Origin: Treponema maltophilum ATCC 51939
Lineage (GTDB): Bacteria > Spirochaetota > Spirochaetia > Treponematales > Treponemataceae
Reading direction: 5' to 3'
NCBI RefSeq assembly: GCF_000413055.1
Contig: NZ_KE332518.1
Coordinates: forward strand, 1,489,583-1,553,582
DNA length: 64,000 bases
Shown one piece after another: positions 15,675 to 24,334 of the stretch. Under the pieces are notes generated by a model. That model saw only the letters and a program-made list of their open reading frames with translations. It was not told the origin of the DNA and did not search any database. A program made the position numbers and the translations under genes. The first letter of the stretch is position 1; the number at the start of each line of letters is the position of its first letter.

Positions 15675-17841
15675 AATACGTATCTCCGTTTTTTACGGCA
15701 AAAATTCTTGCAAACCTGTCTTTGTCTTTAAGCCAAATCAAATTCGTTACGGTACATATAACACCCGAAGAGCCCTTTTGGTTAAGCTCTTTTATAACTT
15801 TTTGTGCATAATTTCCGCCGGGAGAAACGCCTATCCAAAAAAACGGTGCGGCCGCATCGCGCTCAACCGGAATGCCGTCCGCCGATACGGGAATACCTTT
15901 TTGTATAATCAGCCTTACATGCCTGCCGCTTACCGGATGAACGTATTCGGTTTCTTCAGAATCGCCGTTTTTCACATAGCGGATTATCATGCTTCCCGTT
16001 TCATTATCGTTCCATTGTGCGGTCGTTTTTCCGTTCGGTCTGTATTCTTCACTGAATTCGATTATGCCGTTGGCGTCGGCATCAGATACGACTTTTTGCA
16101 AATACAAACCCTTTGCCGCATTGTCGACTCCGAACAAACGCAAAGAAAGTTCACGCGCTTCTTCGGCACTCCGGTGCAAGAGCGCGTTTTCGCCTGTGTT
16201 TTTGTCAGTGTTTTCGTCCGCGTATGCATATATTTCGGTCAGTTCGTATGTGCCGTTTTTGTCGCGGTCGACGTTTCGAAAACGCAGCGCACCGTTTTCA
16301 AAAAAAGCGTAGGCATAAGGCGTTCCGTTGTCGGTATAGACCGCGTTTTGCGCTTTGCCGTCAAACAGGCTGAAGCGTACAAGGGCGTTTTCACCTTCGG
16401 CGCTTTTGCGCTCGACCGTATGCGAAAGCGCAAACAAATCGTCCGCATTAAGCACGGACCGCACGTCATCGCGCAAAACGGGAAGATAAAAAGAGAGGGA
16501 GGCGCGCTCTTCCATAACGGGGTCTTTAATCATGTTGACGGGACTTGCAAACAATCGATCTTCATTGAGCGTATACGTGCCGCCCGACCATATGACGCGC
16601 GAAAGAGAAGGCCACGTACCGTACCACAGCACGGCATCTTCCCGTACAAGGTTCACTTTTACCGGAACGCCGTAATCGCAGTCGACCGTCCAATCGATAA
16701 TGCCGTCCCGATTTGCGTCGTATTCGATAAACGAGGGACGGCCGGAACGATAATTCACCGTCATATCGGAAATGCCGTCGCCGTTCGTATCGAAACGGAG
16801 CGTACCGGCAAAGACGGCATACAGTTTTCGTACGCGCTCTTTTGTTTTTTCACCGGAAACAAGCGACACAAAACTTTTTACAAGGGTGTAATCGGAGGTA
16901 CCGCTGAAAAAAGGCGCTACGTAATCGAAGGCTTTTTCTTCGCTCATAAGTCCCGCTTTAAGCGCGTACACGGCATAGCGCGGATCGGTTTTGCCGTAGG
17001 CGTTCCACGCTTTAAGAAGACGTCGCCCGTCTTCTTCGGAAAAAGCGAACACAGAAGCTTTCAGCAACACGTCGGGATCCGCATCCTGCAAATCATACGC
17101 GCGCGACACAAAAAGAGATGAAAGTTCCGCAAAGGTTTTATCGGATTCATCGCCGCCGTTGAGCGCCGTATTGCCGCCGGGAGTTTCCGCGTTATCGGCG
17201 CTACCGGCCGTTTGGGCACTGTCGGTAGCATCAGCGATTTCGCCGGCAGTTTGTGCGTCATTGCCGCCGTTTTCCCGCGACGGTTCCCGTTCACGTTCGA
17301 AAAACAAAAGTGCAAAGCGCGGATCTTCGGGAAACCGCAGCGCCCCCTGCCTGACCGTTTTGCGCGCATCGCCGATATTGCCTAAAAGGTAGAGCGCATT
17401 TGCGCGTATGTACAGTGCGTCTTTTCCAGAAAGTAAAGGGCGTTCATTCAAAAGGGAAAGGGCTTCGGCGGCCCTCGCCGTTTTTGTATATACAGACGCA
17501 AGCAAAAGGCGTGCCGCGTCTTTGTTGTATTCGTACCATTTGTTTTGCAAAGCGGATTTTAAAAGCGGCTCAATCTTATACGGTGGAAGGCCGCGCTGCG
17601 ACATACCGAGCGCTTGAATATAATACAGGTCGGCAACCGTATTGTCATAGGTTAAACCGAGCGCGGCGCGCGAATAAGAAGCTTCATATTCTTCGTTTGC
17701 GAGAAGTTTTTTTGCAATATCGATACAACGCACGGCCGTTTCGGTATACGGTGCGGGAGTTTGAGAAAACGCAAAAGCGGCAAAGGTGCAAAGGCTTGCG
17801 GCAATGCAAAGACGCCGCAAAATGAAACGGTTTTTTTTCAT
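15652..17841 (-). CDS. Exported TPR protein with calcium-loop-like motifs
   Basis: A 729-residue exported protein. The signal peptide ends near AFAFS-QT (about residue 27). The N-terminal third consists of TPR-like helical repeats (YEASYSRAALGLTYDNTVADLYY, shortened here). A low-complexity Asn/Ala/Gly/Thr linker follows, then a C-terminal half with beta-rich sequence and EF-hand-like loops DTNGDGISD (about residue 351), DANRDGIID (about 375) and DADANGIIEF. These loops may bind calcium. The start is ATG 17841 with a GAGAGGTG ribosome-binding site, not the longer open frame. Position between ftsH and a protease gene suggests an envelope quality-control role, but this is inference. Confidence 0.7.
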   Translation of the reverse strand: MKKNRFILRRLCIAASLCTFAAFAFSQTPAPYTETAVRCIDIAKKLLANEEYEASYSRAALGLTYDNTVADLYYIQALGMSQRGLPPYKIEPLLKSALQNKWYEYNKDAARLLLASVYTKTARAAEALSLLNERPLLSGKDALYIRANALYLLGNIGDARKTVRQGALRFPEDPRFALLFFEREREPSRENGGNDAQTAGEIADATDSAQTAGSADNAETPGGNTALNGGDESDKTFAELSSLFVSRAYDLQDADPDVLLKASVFAFSEEDGRRLLKAWNAYGKTDPRYAVYALKAGLMSEEKAFDYVAPFFSGTSDYTLVKSFVSLVSGEKTKERVRKLYAVFAGTLRFDTNGDGISDMTVNYRSGRPSFIEYDANRDGIIDWTVDCDYGVPVKVNLVREDAVLWYGTWPSLSRVIWSGGTYTLNEDRLFASPVNMIKDPVMEERASLSFYLPVLRDDVRSVLNADDLFALSHTVERKSAEGENALVRFSLFDGKAQNAVYTDNGTPYAYAFFENGALRFRNVDRDKNGTYELTEIYAYADENTDKNTGENALLHRSAEEARELSLRLFGVDNAAKGLYLQKVVSDADANGIIEFSEEYRPNGKTTAQWNDNETGSMIIRYVKNGDSEETEYVHPVSGRHVRLIIQKGIPVSADGIPVERDAAAPFFWIGVSPGGNYAQKVIKELNQKGSSGVICTVTNLIWLKDKDRFARIFAVKNGDTYFGELLYE

Positions 17842-17936
17842 ACACACCTCTCTTAATAAAAACGCCGGCACTGCAGCAGACGGCACTGCATCGAACATCG
17901 ACTGTACGGCATCAGACGGAACTTTTTATTCCGCCC

Positions 17937-19898
17937 CTATGTCCGGCGGCGCAAATCGACATGAGGCCCTTCCAAGCCCGCGCTTTTTTCCGCCTCGTTT
18001 TCGGCAAGCGCTTCGGACGGCTTAAAACCGAGCAATTCGCGCACTTCTTTATCATCCAAAGTTTCTTTTTCCACCAAAGCCTGCGTCAGTTTATCCAACT
18101 GATCGCGGTGTTCGGTGAGTATTTTAAGCGTGCGCTTACGCGCTTCGTTTAAAAGTTTTTCTACGGCGCGGTCTATTTTTTGCGCGCTTTCTTCCGAATA
18201 GCCTTTGCGCCGCTCGATTTCTTTTCCCATAAATATGGGTTCGTCTTCGCGGCCGTAACTGACCGCTCCCACATCTTCCGACATACCCCACTCGCACACC
18301 ATGCGGCGCGCAATATCGGTAGCCCGCTCTATATCGTTTTGGGTACCTGTCGTCGTATCGCCGTAGACAATCGATTCGGCCGCATAACCGCCGAACAAAA
18401 TAACCAGCTGATCTTCAAGCCAGCTTTTTGTGTGCGAATACGAATCTTCTTTGGGGAGTCCGACCGTAAGGCCGAGCGCGCGGCCGCGCGGAATTATCGT
18501 TACCTTGTGCAAAGGAGACGCGTTTTTCAAATAATAATACGGAAGCGCGTGTCCGGCCTCGTGGCACGCGGTCATAACGCGTTCTTTTTCGGGCATAACC
18601 ATCGATTCGCGGGCAACGCCCATAAGGATTTTGTCGCGCGCCTGTTCCAATTCGGTAAACGAAACCTTTTCTTTATTTTTACGCGCGGCAAACAAAGCGC
18701 CCTCGTTAATCATGTTCGACAAATCGGCGCCGCTCATGCCCGACGTCGCCCGCGCAAAATGTTTAAAGTCCACGTCGTCGTCAAGCTTTATTTTTTTCGC
18801 ATGAACGATCAAAATGGCTTCGCGCTCTTTTATGTCCGGAAGCGACACGTGCACTTGCCGGTCGAAGCGGCCGGGGCGCAAAAGCGCGGGATCCAAAACG
18901 TCCGGGCGGTTGGTCGCGGCAAGCACGATAACGCCTTCTTTGCCGTCGAAGCCGTCCATTTCGACAAGCATTTGGTTGAGCGTTTGCTCGCGCTCGTCGT
19001 GTCCGCCGCCGAAGCCGGCTCCGCGGGCGCGCCCAACGGCGTCAAGTTCGTCTATAAAGATAATGGCCGGTGCGCGCTTTCTTCCCTGTTCGAACAAATC
19101 GCGTACACGGCTTGCCCCCACACCGACAAACATTTCGACAAAATCGCTTCCCGAAATATGTAAAAACGAAACGTTCGCTTCGCCCGCAACGGCGCGCGCC
19201 AAAAGCGTTTTTCCCGTTCCGGGACTTCCGACCAAAAGCACGCCTCCGGGAATTTTCGCGCCGATTTCGCGGTATTTTTTCGGATTTTTCAAAAAATCGA
19301 CGATTTCGGACAATTCTTTTTTCGCTTCTTCCTGCCCCGCAACATCGGCGAATGTTACCTTTTTTTTATTGGTATCGAAAAGCCGCGCGCGGCTTCGCCC
19401 GAACTGCATTCCGCGCGAATTCTGCATGGACATTTGCCGCATAAAAACGAACAAAAAAATCAGCATTATAAAAAGCGGCAAAAAGTCCAACACTTCGGCA
19501 AGAACATTCGGCTTAGTCGCCTTCCCCGAAACCTGCACGCCGTTTTGCTCCAAAAAAGACATCAGCGACGTATCGTTGTAGGGAATGACAGTTTGAAAGC
19601 GCGATTGCGCACCGTCGGAAATGTTCGCCGAGCGCATGGTACCCAAAATGATTTTTTGGTCCTGTATTTGAACGTCGCTCACTTGATGTTGCCCGACAGC
19701 CGTCAAAAAATCGCTGTACGATATAACCGGATACACATTCGTTTCTTTATTCATCATAGCCATGACGATAAAAAAGGCTCCGAGCAAAAACAAAACGAGT
19801 AAACCGATGCGGTTTCCTGCGGGACGCATATTGAAGTTATTCCGTTCGTTTTCATTTTTTTTGGACGTATTTTTTTGAAAATGTCGATTTTGATCCAT
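17937..19898 (-). CDS. ftsH: ATP-dependent zinc metalloprotease FtsH
   Basis: A 653-residue membrane AAA+ protease. Two transmembrane helices (about 30-50 and 138-153) flank a periplasmic domain. Walker A is GSPGTGKT (224-231), Walker B FIDELDA, then the second region of homology with [18 protein letters not shown], and the zinc site HEAGH. It degrades membrane and short-lived cytosolic proteins. The N-terminus carries an extra polar stretch rich in N and K before the first helix. An AGGAATAAAG site precedes the ATG, three bases after the tilS stop, so it is coupled to tilS, as in many bacteria. Confidence 0.97.
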   Translation of the reverse strand: MDQNRHFQKNTSKKNENERNNFNMRPAGNRIGLLVLFLLGAFFIVMAMMNKETNVYPVISYSDFLTAVGQHQVSDVQIQDQKIILGTMRSANISDGAQSRFQTVIPYNDTSLMSFLEQNGVQVSGKATKPNVLAEVLDFLPLFIMLIFLFVFMRQMSMQNSRGMQFGRSRARLFDTNKKKVTFADVAGQEEAKKELSEIVDFLKNPKKYREIGAKIPGGVLLVGSPGTGKTLLARAVAGEANVSFLHISGSDFVEMFVGVGASRVRDLFEQGRKRAPAIIFIDELDAVGRARGAGFGGGHDEREQTLNQMLVEMDGFDGKEGVIVLAATNRPDVLDPALLRPGRFDRQVHVSLPDIKEREAILIVHAKKIKLDDDVDFKHFARATSGMSGADLSNMINEGALFAARKNKEKVSFTELEQARDKILMGVARESMVMPEKERVMTACHEAGHALPYYYLKNASPLHKVTIIPRGRALGLTVGLPKEDSYSHTKSWLEDQLVILFGGYAAESIVYGDTTTGTQNDIERATDIARRMVCEWGMSEDVGAVSYGREDEPIFMGKEIERRKGYSEESAQKIDRAVEKLLNEARKRTLKILTEHRDQLDKLTQALVEKETLDDKEVRELLGFKPSEALAENEAEKSAGLEGPHVDLRRRT

Positions 19899-19900
19899 CT

Positions 19901-21490
19901 TTATTCCTCAAATACCGCAACGGTGCGCACGGTCGGGTAAAACAAAAAAACGCAGCCCCCGTTTTGCGCGCAGCCTTTAACATACCAGTCGGGGTATCCG
20001 AAAGGGGCGCCCCATACGCACACGGGATTTCCCCCGTATTCGACAACCGGTACAAGGGGCGACAAGCGGCTTTCTATGCCCCATTCGTTCCATATTTTTT
20101 TTAAGGCCTTATGGGTGCCTTGGGCCGTTTGTATGCGGTCGCCCGCACGGCGGTTCCTTATTGTGAAGGGAAGCGAAAAAGGCCCCGCGCACACTTCCCC
20201 GTATTTATTGTCGGCACGCTTTTGCGTTTTCCGCACGTGAGCTTCGTTTGCACCGAGAACTTCAAAGCGGCCGAAGGGCGCTTCGTAGGAGCCGGCTTTA
20301 TCGACCGATATGCAAAAATCGGAATGTCCGCCGACTCCTTCTTCCGGAGCGCTTGAGCACAAAGTCGTGCCCGAACGAAGATTCGTTACGGTTAAAAACT
20401 TTTTTGTCTTTACGCACTCGATTCCGCAGCCTCTCACTCGCCTCTTGCCCGATGCGCAGTCTTTAAAAAGCGCGTACGGAATACGGCGCTCTATGCCGAT
20501 TTTTTGCGCAGCCTTATACAGCGCCCTGATCCGCACGGGAAAACCCGCTTGAAAAAACGGAACGGATGCGGTACGCACGGCACCGGACGCAAAGTCGGAA
20601 GTGAAATCCGAGCTGCAGCCGGGAAAACCCGGCACGTACTCCCATTCGATGAGGGACGCAAGTTCTTCGATAAAAAGCGCTTCCCGTTCGGCTTTTTGTG
20701 CGCCGGAAAGCACGCCCGTATCCCAGCCGCGGATGTGTTCATTTAAAAGCGGAATAAGGTGCAGACGAAGATTGTTGCGGTAGTACGACGGATCGCCGTT
20801 TGTTTTGTCTTCGCGGAAAGAGACCGAAAAAAAGCGGGCGTATTCTTCTATGTCGCATCGCGGTATGTCGAGCAGCGGGCGGCAAAAAATACCGCGCCTT
20901 TTTGCAATACCCGCGGCGGCGAACCCCGAAATCCCTGCCGAAGCGCCCTGAAAAAAACGCTGCAAAAGCGTTTCCAGCTGATCGTCGCGGTTATGTGCAA
21001 GAAGCACAAAATCGCAGTGTTCGGCTTCGGATTGTTTTTGCAGCAAAGCGTAACGCAAAAACCGGGCTGCTTCTTCCGTTCCGCCGCCGCGGCTCAAAGC
21101 GGCCGACGCAACGGCCCCCTCGGGAATCGTTTTAATCGTACAGGGAATATTCCAAAGAGCGCACTGTTCTTTTACGAATAAAGCGTCGGCCTCCGTTTCG
21201 CTTGCGGGACGAATGTTATGGTTTACCGTTACAACCGAAAGGCGCAGACGCCCCGAAAAATCGCTCGGAATCGGAATTGCGCTTCCGAGCGAACCGCCCT
21301 CCGGTGCATTCGGGTGCGGCAGCGTGTTCAGCGCGCGCAGCGCATGCAGCATAACCATAGAGTCGATGCCGCCCGATACGGCCAACAGTAAAGACAGCGG
21401 CTCGCAAACGTCCTGCGCACTTGCGGCTTGAACTCGGCCGATCCCGCATTGCTGCAGGCCGGCCGATACTTTTTGCAAAAAAGGATGCAC
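19901..21490 (-). CDS. tilS: tRNA(Ile)-lysidine synthase
   Basis: A 529-residue N-type ATP pyrophosphatase. The PP-loop SGGIDS is at residues 39-44. The NHNIRP and AHNRDDQLETLLQRF blocks are specific to TilS. The enzyme converts C34 of the CAU-anticodon tRNA to lysidine so that it reads AUA as isoleucine, and it is essential. The length is at the long end of the family because of a longer C-terminal domain, in which the rRNA/tRNA-contacting motif IRNRRAGDRI is visible. It lies four bases after rplY. Confidence 0.93.
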   Translation of the reverse strand: MHPFLQKVSAGLQQCGIGRVQAASAQDVCEPLSLLLAVSGGIDSMVMLHALRALNTLPHPNAPEGGSLGSAIPIPSDFSGRLRLSVVTVNHNIRPASETEADALFVKEQCALWNIPCTIKTIPEGAVASAALSRGGGTEEAARFLRYALLQKQSEAEHCDFVLLAHNRDDQLETLLQRFFQGASAGISGFAAAGIAKRRGIFCRPLLDIPRCDIEEYARFFSVSFREDKTNGDPSYYRNNLRLHLIPLLNEHIRGWDTGVLSGAQKAEREALFIEELASLIEWEYVPGFPGCSSDFTSDFASGAVRTASVPFFQAGFPVRIRALYKAAQKIGIERRIPYALFKDCASGKRRVRGCGIECVKTKKFLTVTNLRSGTTLCSSAPEEGVGGHSDFCISVDKAGSYEAPFGRFEVLGANEAHVRKTQKRADNKYGEVCAGPFSLPFTIRNRRAGDRIQTAQGTHKALKKIWNEWGIESRLSPLVPVVEYGGNPVCVWGAPFGYPDWYVKGCAQNGGCVFLFYPTVRTVAVFEE

Positions 21491-21494
21491 GTAA

Positions 21495-22049
21495 TCAGCG
21501 CAGCGGTTTTACCGCGGCCACCATTTCATCTCCCGGAGTAAGAACGGTTACGCCCGATCCGGCAACGATATCTTTAACGCAAATCTTTTCATTCAAATTA
21601 AGATTGCCCACGTCGACGACTATGCGCACGGGTAAATCCTTGGGCAAACATTTAATGGCAATACGGCGTACACCGCGCTCCAAAAGGCCGCCCGCGCGGA
21701 CTCCGACGGGATTTCCGGTCAGCGAAATATTGATTTCGGTCGTCAGATGTTTTTCCGGATCCACGGCATGAAAATCGACATGGCGGTTTTTATCGGTGAT
21801 GATATCGTAATCGGTCGCTTTAATCAGCACGGAAGTATTTTCTTTTCCGTCGACGCTGAGCGACACAAGTGTCGTAGGCGTTGCGACCTTCCATACTTTT
21901 GTAAATTCGCTTTCATTGACGGTAAGCGGAAAAGCTTCGCCTTTCGAATTGTACATAACGGCGGGAAGTTTTCCTTCCGAACGAAGTTTTTTTGCGGCAC
22001 CCTTTCCCGTAGCGGTGCGCGTAACGGCATTCAATACCAAATTTTCCAT
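21495..22049 (-). CDS. rplY: Ribosomal protein L25 (Ctc form)
   Basis: A 184-residue long-form L25/Ctc: the N-terminal 5S-rRNA-binding domain (about 1-95, with GKGAAKKLRSEGKLPAVMY) plus the C-terminal TL5-type beta domain (LPVRIVVDVGNLNLNEKICVKDI region). I start it at ATG 22049, nine codons inside the longest open frame, because AAGGAG lies eight bases upstream. The leader between the tRNA-Gln gene and this start is about 124 bases and contains two GC-rich stems, so it may be transcribed together with the tRNA and processed. Confidence 0.93.
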   Translation of the reverse strand: MENLVLNAVTRTATGKGAAKKLRSEGKLPAVMYNSKGEAFPLTVNESEFTKVWKVATPTTLVSLSVDGKENTSVLIKATDYDIITDKNRHVDFHAVDPEKHLTTEINISLTGNPVGVRAGGLLERGVRRIAIKCLPKDLPVRIVVDVGNLNLNEKICVKDIVAGSGVTVLTPGDEMVAAVKPLR

Positions 22050-22173
22050 AGCGGAACTCCTTATGCGATGGCACAAATATTTTCAGGAAAACCGCGGCGA
22101 AAAACCGGTGCCGCTTTTTAAAAGCGAAAGAGAATACACCCCATCGTTCATCACGCCAGAGTTTTCCTTATAG

Positions 22174-22246
22174 CTGGACCGGCTGGATTCGAACCAGCGG
22201 AATACCGGTACCAAAAACCGGTGGCTTACCACTTGCCGACGGTCCA
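22174..22246 (-). tRNA. tRNA-Gln (anticodon TTG)
   Basis: A 73-base cloverleaf on the minus strand. The acceptor stem pairs TGGACCG with CGGTCCA, followed by discriminator G. The anticodon arm is CCGGT-TTTTGGT-ACCGG with anticodon TTG, reading CAA. The T-arm has GGTTCGAATCC. CCA is not encoded. It lies between spoVG and rplY on the same strand. Confidence 0.93.
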
Positions 22247-22299
22247 AAGAAGATAAAAAAGTTTGCTGCCGACCGGCTGAGCCTGCAAGGCCGACCGGT

Positions 22300-22587
22300 T
22301 CAGTCGTCGTCCGCGGAAGCGGGCCCTTCTTCGATATGCCCCGCTTCGTACTCGGCCAGGATGCGATCCTGCAGCTGAGTGCGGAATTCCAAGCTTATAG
22401 GATGGGCTACGTCCTTATAGTCGCCGCTGCTTGTTTTACGGCTGGGCATCGCGATAAAAAGCCCTGTTTTGCCCTCAATAATCTTAACGTTGTGCACAAC
22501 GAAACAGTTGTCAAACGTAACCGTAACGTATGCTTTTAATTTTCCTTCGGCCGTCACTTTACGGATACGAATTTCGGTAATCTGCAT
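22300..22587 (-). CDS. spoVG: SpoVG RNA/DNA-binding regulator
   Basis: A 95-residue SpoVG protein. The core contains [26 protein letters not shown] and [10 protein letters not shown], which match the family closely, followed by the [14 protein letters not shown] helix. SpoVG proteins bind RNA and DNA and act as global regulators; spirochete versions bind nucleic acid in a site-specific way. The start is ATG 22587, directly preceded by GGAGAGGAG; a GTG two codons earlier lies within that site. It follows ispE by 44 bases, the same linkage seen in several bacterial groups. Confidence 0.95.
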   Translation of the reverse strand: MQITEIRIRKVTAEGKLKAYVTVTFDNCFVVHNVKIIEGKTGLFIAMPSRKTSSGDYKDVAHPISLEFRTQLQDRILAEYEAGHIEEGPASADDD

Positions 22588-22631
22588 AACCACTCCTCTC
22601 CTGGTCAGAACCTATGCGCTTGAAGCACACA

Positions 22632-23507
22632 CTACACAGGCAGATTGCAGGCTTGCACAACCCGACATTTCCACCTGCCGAATAGCCGAGAGCAGGCGCT
22701 CTTCGCTTCTTTTTCGGAAGGAAAAACGCCGTACACAGCAGAACCGGAACCGGTCATCTGAACAAAATCGGCACCGACAGCTTTTAAACTTTCCAGTGCG
22801 GCGGCAATAACCGGATAGGTCTCTGCAAGCGGTTCCGTAAAACTGTTGCCGAAAGTCCATTGAGCAGCCGGCTTTCGGTATATGCTTTCCAGTTCCGCGA
22901 CCCCGGGAAATTCAGCCGGAATCGACCCGTTCAGCCGTTCATCCAAAAGCGCATACGCTTCTTTTGTAGAACTGTGAACCGCAGGATGCACAAGTACAAA
23001 GTAAAGGTCGTTGCGGGAGCCGATTTCCCTGATAAACTCGCCACGTCCCGTCACCACGGCACAGCCGCGCGACAGGAAAAAAGCAACGTCGCTTCCGACC
23101 CGGCACGCCGCCTGCATCATTTGTTCCAAGCTCAAATCGGTTTCAAACAATTTGTCCAAAACAATCAGCAGGGACGCCGCATCCGAAGACCCGCCGCCCA
23201 AACCGGCACCCGAAGGAATGCGCTTAACCAAGTCGACTTGTACGCCTTCTTTAATGCCGGTAAGATTACAAAATTCGCCGTATGCCGTCGTAAGAGTGTT
23301 TTCGGCGGGAAGAACAATGTCCGTTTTTATCCGGCACAGCGGTCCGCCCGCTTTTTTTTCAACCGTCAATTCATCGCATAAATCGACCGCTTGAAACACG
23401 CTTTCAATACTATGGTATCCGTCCTCTCTTGCCGACTCTTCGGAAGAAAGCACCCGCAAATGCAGGTTAAGCTTTGCGGGAGCGCGAATACGCATTTTAT
23501 TCGGCAT
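22632..23507 (-). CDS. ispE: 4-diphosphocytidyl-2-C-methyl-D-erythritol kinase
   Basis: A 291-residue GHMP-family kinase of the MEP isoprenoid pathway, phosphorylating the 2-hydroxyl of CDP-methylerythritol. The N-terminal PAKLNLHL motif, the ATP-binding PSGAGLGGGSSDAA loop and the C-terminal MTGSGSAVYGVF motif are intact. Its presence implies that the organism uses the MEP route. The ATG lies exactly six bases after a perfect TATAAT box and has no ribosome-binding site, so the mRNA should be leaderless. It heads the minus-strand unit that continues into spoVG. Confidence 0.95.
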   Translation of the reverse strand: MPNKMRIRAPAKLNLHLRVLSSEESAREDGYHSIESVFQAVDLCDELTVEKKAGGPLCRIKTDIVLPAENTLTTAYGEFCNLTGIKEGVQVDLVKRIPSGAGLGGGSSDAASLLIVLDKLFETDLSLEQMMQAACRVGSDVAFFLSRGCAVVTGRGEFIREIGSRNDLYFVLVHPAVHSSTKEAYALLDERLNGSIPAEFPGVAELESIYRKPAAQWTFGNSFTEPLAETYPVIAAALESLKAVGADFVQMTGSGSAVYGVFPSEKEAKSACSRLFGRWKCRVVQACNLPV

Positions 23508-23513
23508 AGGCCT

Positions 23514-23541
23514 ATTATACAGAAAAATATCTTTTTGTCAA
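23514..23541 (-). promoter_or_regulatory. Leaderless promoter of ispE
   Basis: On the minus strand: -35 TTGACA (23536-23541), 16-base spacer, -10 TATAAT (23514-23519), then AGGCCT and the ATG at 23507. Both boxes are perfect consensus. The transcription start would fall on or next to the A of the start codon. Confidence 0.75.
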
Positions 23542-23616
23542 ACGGTTTGCCGCGCTTTGCCGCGCGGGAAATGAGTTTTTTTTCCGCGTATTTTATCACA
23601 TTTTTAAAAAAAACAG

Positions 23617-23646
23617 TTGACACAAAGACAACTCTTCATCTATGTT
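23617..23646 (+). promoter_or_regulatory. Promoter of the aspartate-rich small protein
   Basis: TTGACA (23617-23622), 18-base spacer, TATGTT (23641-23646). The predicted leader is about 65 bases and includes a short GC stem (GCCGG/CCGGC around 23660-23680) before the AAGGAAGTG ribosome-binding site. Confidence 0.5.
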
Positions 23647-23718
23647 TATGGTAAGCGATGCCGGTGCATTCGGTCCCGGCACGCGTTTATCGAGTTCTGA
23701 AATTAAGGAAGTGCTCAA

Positions 23719-23931
23719 ATGCTCAGTGACAGCGAATTGCAGGATTATTCGTCGGCCGCCGGCTATACAATCGAGGATTCGTACAACGACGACTTTGAAG
23801 ACGACGACAATCTCGACGACTTTGACGACGACGAATTTATGGACGACGATTTGGATGAGTATGACGACGAGGGCGATTTCGACTACGATGATGACGACGA
23901 CTTTCAGTACGACGACGATTTAGACGAATAA
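23719..23931 (+). CDS. Extremely acidic small protein (70 aa, Asp-rich)
   Basis: A 70-residue protein with 30 Asp and 7 Glu and no Lys, Arg or His at all. The first 20 residues are ordinary (MLSDSELQDYSSAAGYTIED); the rest is nearly all D, E, F and Y. A ribosome-binding site AAGGAAG precedes the ATG and a promoter lies upstream, which supports expression. The repeated GAC/GAT codons give a long shadow frame rich in threonine that I reject. The tail recalls the acidic tail of the RNA polymerase delta subunit or DNA-mimic proteins, but no folded domain is recognisable. It sits convergent to rsfS. Confidence 0.7.
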   Translation: MLSDSELQDYSSAAGYTIEDSYNDDFEDDDNLDDFDDDEFMDDDLDEYDDEGDFDYDDDDDFQYDDDLDE

Positions 23932-23954
23932 AGGCCCCGGCCGGAGATGAAAGC

Positions 23955-24299
23955 TTATAAAAGCTTTTTGCCTCCGTGCCACAGTTTTTCCAAATCGTAA
24001 AAACTACGCGCTTCGGCCGTCATAAGGTGAACGACGACGGTGCCCATATCGATTAAATTCCAATCGTCGCCTGACGGAAGCTTTTTGTCGGGAATACGGA
24101 TCGCAAGATCGTTTTCTTTTGCGTAATCCTTTACCTGCCGGTATAAGCCTTTCCAATGAGCGCTGCTGTTTACGGTCGTAATCACAAAAAAATCGGTCCA
24201 ACTGCTTAATTCGGAAACGTCGAGCACGACGGTATCGGCGCCCTTATAATCGGTTAAAATATCCGCTATTTCAAGCGCTTTTTCTTTATCGGTTTTCAT
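23955..24299 (-). CDS. rsfS: Ribosomal silencing factor RsfS
   Basis: A 114-residue RsfS/YbeB/DUF143 protein. The family core is clear: YKGADTVVLDVSELSSWTDF, SSAHWKGLYRQV, DWNLIDMGTVVVHLM and the C-terminal YDLEKLW. It binds L14 on the large subunit and blocks subunit joining under nutrient stress. ATG 24299 is chosen over an upstream TTG because AAGGA is correctly spaced. It ends the rplU-to-rsfS operon and lies directly after the LCP gene, the usual nadD-yqeK-lytR-rsfS order. Confidence 0.95.
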   Translation of the reverse strand: MKTDKEKALEIADILTDYKGADTVVLDVSELSSWTDFFVITTVNSSAHWKGLYRQVKDYAKENDLAIRIPDKKLPSGDDWNLIDMGTVVVHLMTAEARSFYDLEKLWHGGKKLL

Positions 24300-24334
24300 A
24301 GACAATCCTTTTTATCCTTTTTTGTACGTTATAA

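Noticed and set aside
23642-23923. Threonine-rich frame overlapping the acidic protein gene
   Set aside because: It is the shifted reading of GAC/GAT repeats; the Asp frame has a ribosome-binding site and a sensible start, the Thr frame does not.
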